In this document: positions 4,436 through 5,733 of the stretch, piece after piece
Numbering within the stretch: position 1 is the stretch's first letter
Layout: each line of letters begins with the position of its first letter
Source: Thermodesulfovibrionia bacterium
Lineage (GTDB): Bacteria; Nitrospirota; Thermodesulfovibrionia; UBA6902
Length of the DNA: 5,733 bases
Direction of reading: 5' to 3'
Assembly: GCA_947258735.1 (NCBI GenBank)
Contig: CAMYJJ010000191.1
Coordinates: 1 to 5,733 of the forward strand
The notes under the pieces: model-generated
Database searches by the model: none
Seen by the model: the letters and a program-made list of their open reading frames with translations, nothing else
Told to the model about the DNA's origin: nothing
Position numbers and translations under genes: made by a program

Positions 4436-5733
4436 ATGAAAACATCTGAGATCTTCATAGCCCCTCCGGGAACAAGAAACAGACATCAAATTGTATTTGA
4501 CAAGATCCTTGCTCTCTGTCCGGGAAATGACTATTCTTCTGTTTTATATCTGGGTCCTGACACCCCTTTTCTGGCACATGTAAAAAAGCGATTCTTTCAC
4601 TACCATGCACAAACAGATAAGGGACAGGCGTATATTCCGTTGCAGGCCCTTACCATCCGGCAGCTCGCATCTGACCTGTATGAAACCTATGGATCAGTTA
4701 CCGCAATATCAGATGAGATAAGAACTCTTTTGCTGCTTCATCTGCTGGACGAAAAAAACCTTGGGTATGCCCGCCTTCTTTCCGGGCTTCTGAATAAAAT
4801 CAGACATCACATTCCTGATAAAAATCTCATGGCAATCAAAGCAGATATAGAACGGCTGATATTTGAAGACAAGGCCAGGGACAGGGCAATAAACGCTATT
4901 GATACATTACAGGCCTATGAAGAACTGCTGGATAAGAAGAACTATGTTGACGCAGAAAGAATACTGCTGGCTTCTCTTCCCTTCATAGATCAACACCTTG
5001 CCCCTGAGCTCATCGTTATAGACAGCTTCAATGATCCTACTGCTCTTGAAAAAGCAGTGATCAGGTCGCTGATTAAAAAGTCAGAACATGTGCTTATTCT
5101 TGCTGAGAATACATACCCTTTTACCGATATGATGAATAATGGCAATTCTGTGACTGTTACCTCCCTCCGCCCCTCTTCAAAAAGGACCGGCTCCGGATAT
5201 GTTGCGTACCCGTCGATTGAAGATGAAGTGGAGGGGATTGCAAAGCATATAAAGAGCCTGCTGTTTCAGGGAAGAATGCCCTGGGACATCACCCTTTCTT
5301 TTCCCAGTCTCTCCAGATACCTTCCTATGGTCAAAAGGGTTTTTAACAGATATGCCATTCCGGTCAGTATCGGTGAATATTCTCTGTCCAACACAACATT
5401 TGTAATGGTCATTAAGGAAATCATTGCCTGTATTGAAGATGATTATCCCCGAACTGATTTTCTCTCTGTTCTTTCGTCTCCACTGCTGCCCTCCATTCCC
5501 GGAAACATAAAAAAACAGGCTGTCAGCATCTCATACCGGGCCGGAATTATTAAAGGGAAGGAGTCATGGCTTTCGATTCATAAGATCCTGCTTAACGAAT
5601 CGATCAATCTTTCTGATGACGACAGAGAAGAGATAGAGGAATTTCAAAATGGCATTAATATGGTTGTCGAATTAATGGAGGGCATAAAAGAATCCAGGGA
5701 TCTGATGTCTTATATAACGGCTTTTTCGTCTGC
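4436..5733 (+). CDS. AddB-like helicase/exonuclease subunit, N-terminal 432 residues (partial)
   Basis: An uninterrupted frame runs to the window edge and encodes the N-terminal part of an AddB-type protein, usually annotated as PD-(D/E)XK nuclease family. These large proteins (around 900-1100 residues) pair with AddA to resect double-strand breaks for recombination. Evidence is the degenerate UvrD-like architecture. There is an N-terminal beta strand and loop FIAPPGTRNRHQ (7-18) where a P-loop would be, and PELIVIDSFNDPT in the Walker B region. Then come IEDEVEGIAKHIKSLL (261-276), MVKRVFNRYAIPVSIG (298-313) and DFLSVLSSPLLP (341-352), the typical AddB series linking helicase-like and nuclease parts. 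The nuclease and any iron-sulfur cysteines would lie downstream. Walker A lacks GK[S/T], so ATPase activity from this subunit is not expected. ATG 4436 is 4 nt after the DUF3187 stop with no evident Shine-Dalgarno, suggesting coupling. A five-codon frame from the ATG at 4432 overlaps it. Confidence 0.75.
   Translation, partial: MKTSEIFIAPPGTRNRHQIVFDKILALCPGNDYSSVLYLGPDTPFLAHVKKRFFHYHAQTDKGQAYIPLQALTIRQLASDLYETYGSVTAISDEIRTLLLLHLLDEKNLGYARLLSGLLNKIRHHIPDKNLMAIKADIERLIFEDKARDRAINAIDTLQAYEELLDKKNYVDAERILLASLPFIDQHLAPELIVIDSFNDPTALEKAVIRSLIKKSEHVLILAENTYPFTDMMNNGNSVTVTSLRPSSKRTGSGYVAYPSIEDEVEGIAKHIKSLLFQGRMPWDITLSFPSLSRYLPMVKRVFNRYAIPVSIGEYSLSNTTFVMVIKEIIACIEDDYPRTDFLSVLSSPLLPSIPGNIKKQAVSISYRAGIIKGKESWLSIHKILLNESINLSDDDREEIEEFQNGINMVVELMEGIKESRDLMSYITAFSS

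Overview
The window is bacterial and gene-dense, with moderate base composition, short intergenic gaps and Shine-Dalgarno sites. It carries housekeeping genes of ordinary bacterial type plus lineage-restricted ones. The mix (Rho, CutA, an OsmC-like protein, a HinT-type HIT protein, a MagIII-like HhH glycosylase, a DUF3187 envelope protein and an AddB-like protein) would fit Nitrospirota or a deltaproteobacterial relative. That placement is an impression from protein sequence and was not tested.

Layout. On the minus strand, positions 1-741 hold the first 247 residues of transcription termination factor Rho; the C-terminus lies outside the window. A near-consensus sigma-70 promoter (888-916) sits about 140 nt upstream of its start. 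Divergently, on the plus strand, come cutA (1046-1378) and an OsmC/Ohr-like gene (1408-1848), probably one transcript. The 304 bp between the rho and cutA starts carry no gene. They hold the rho promoter and leader, a perfect 10-bp inverted repeat (923-954) and a GGGGAC...TTCCC repeat pair (975-1006). A minus-strand gene of unknown function (1840-2196) converges on the OsmC gene and overlaps its present 3' end. An AT-rich divergent promoter region (2197-2250) separates it from the HIT gene (2257-2598).

From 2609 to 2764, two arrays of a 7-bp repeat face each other in inverted orientation around about 104 bp of unique DNA. They are followed by a tightly packed plus-strand cluster: a MagIII-like DNA glycosylase (2778-3434), a DUF3187 envelope protein overlapping it by 14 bp (3421-4431), and the N-terminal 432 residues of an AddB-like helicase/exonuclease subunit (4436-5733, cut by the window end).

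Functionally, the last three genes appear co-transcribed; two concern DNA repair and one is an exported protein with no obvious link to repair. I see no previously undescribed multi-gene system. The most informative oddity is the OsmC-like gene. Its reading frame leaves the family pattern after residue 134, and a canonical-looking family C-terminus continues in another frame. This suggests an internal deletion that also removed the second redox cysteine. Other points worth a look are the inverted heptamer arrays, the dyad beside the rho promoter, and a stop codon exactly where the glycosylase's fourth cluster cysteine would be.
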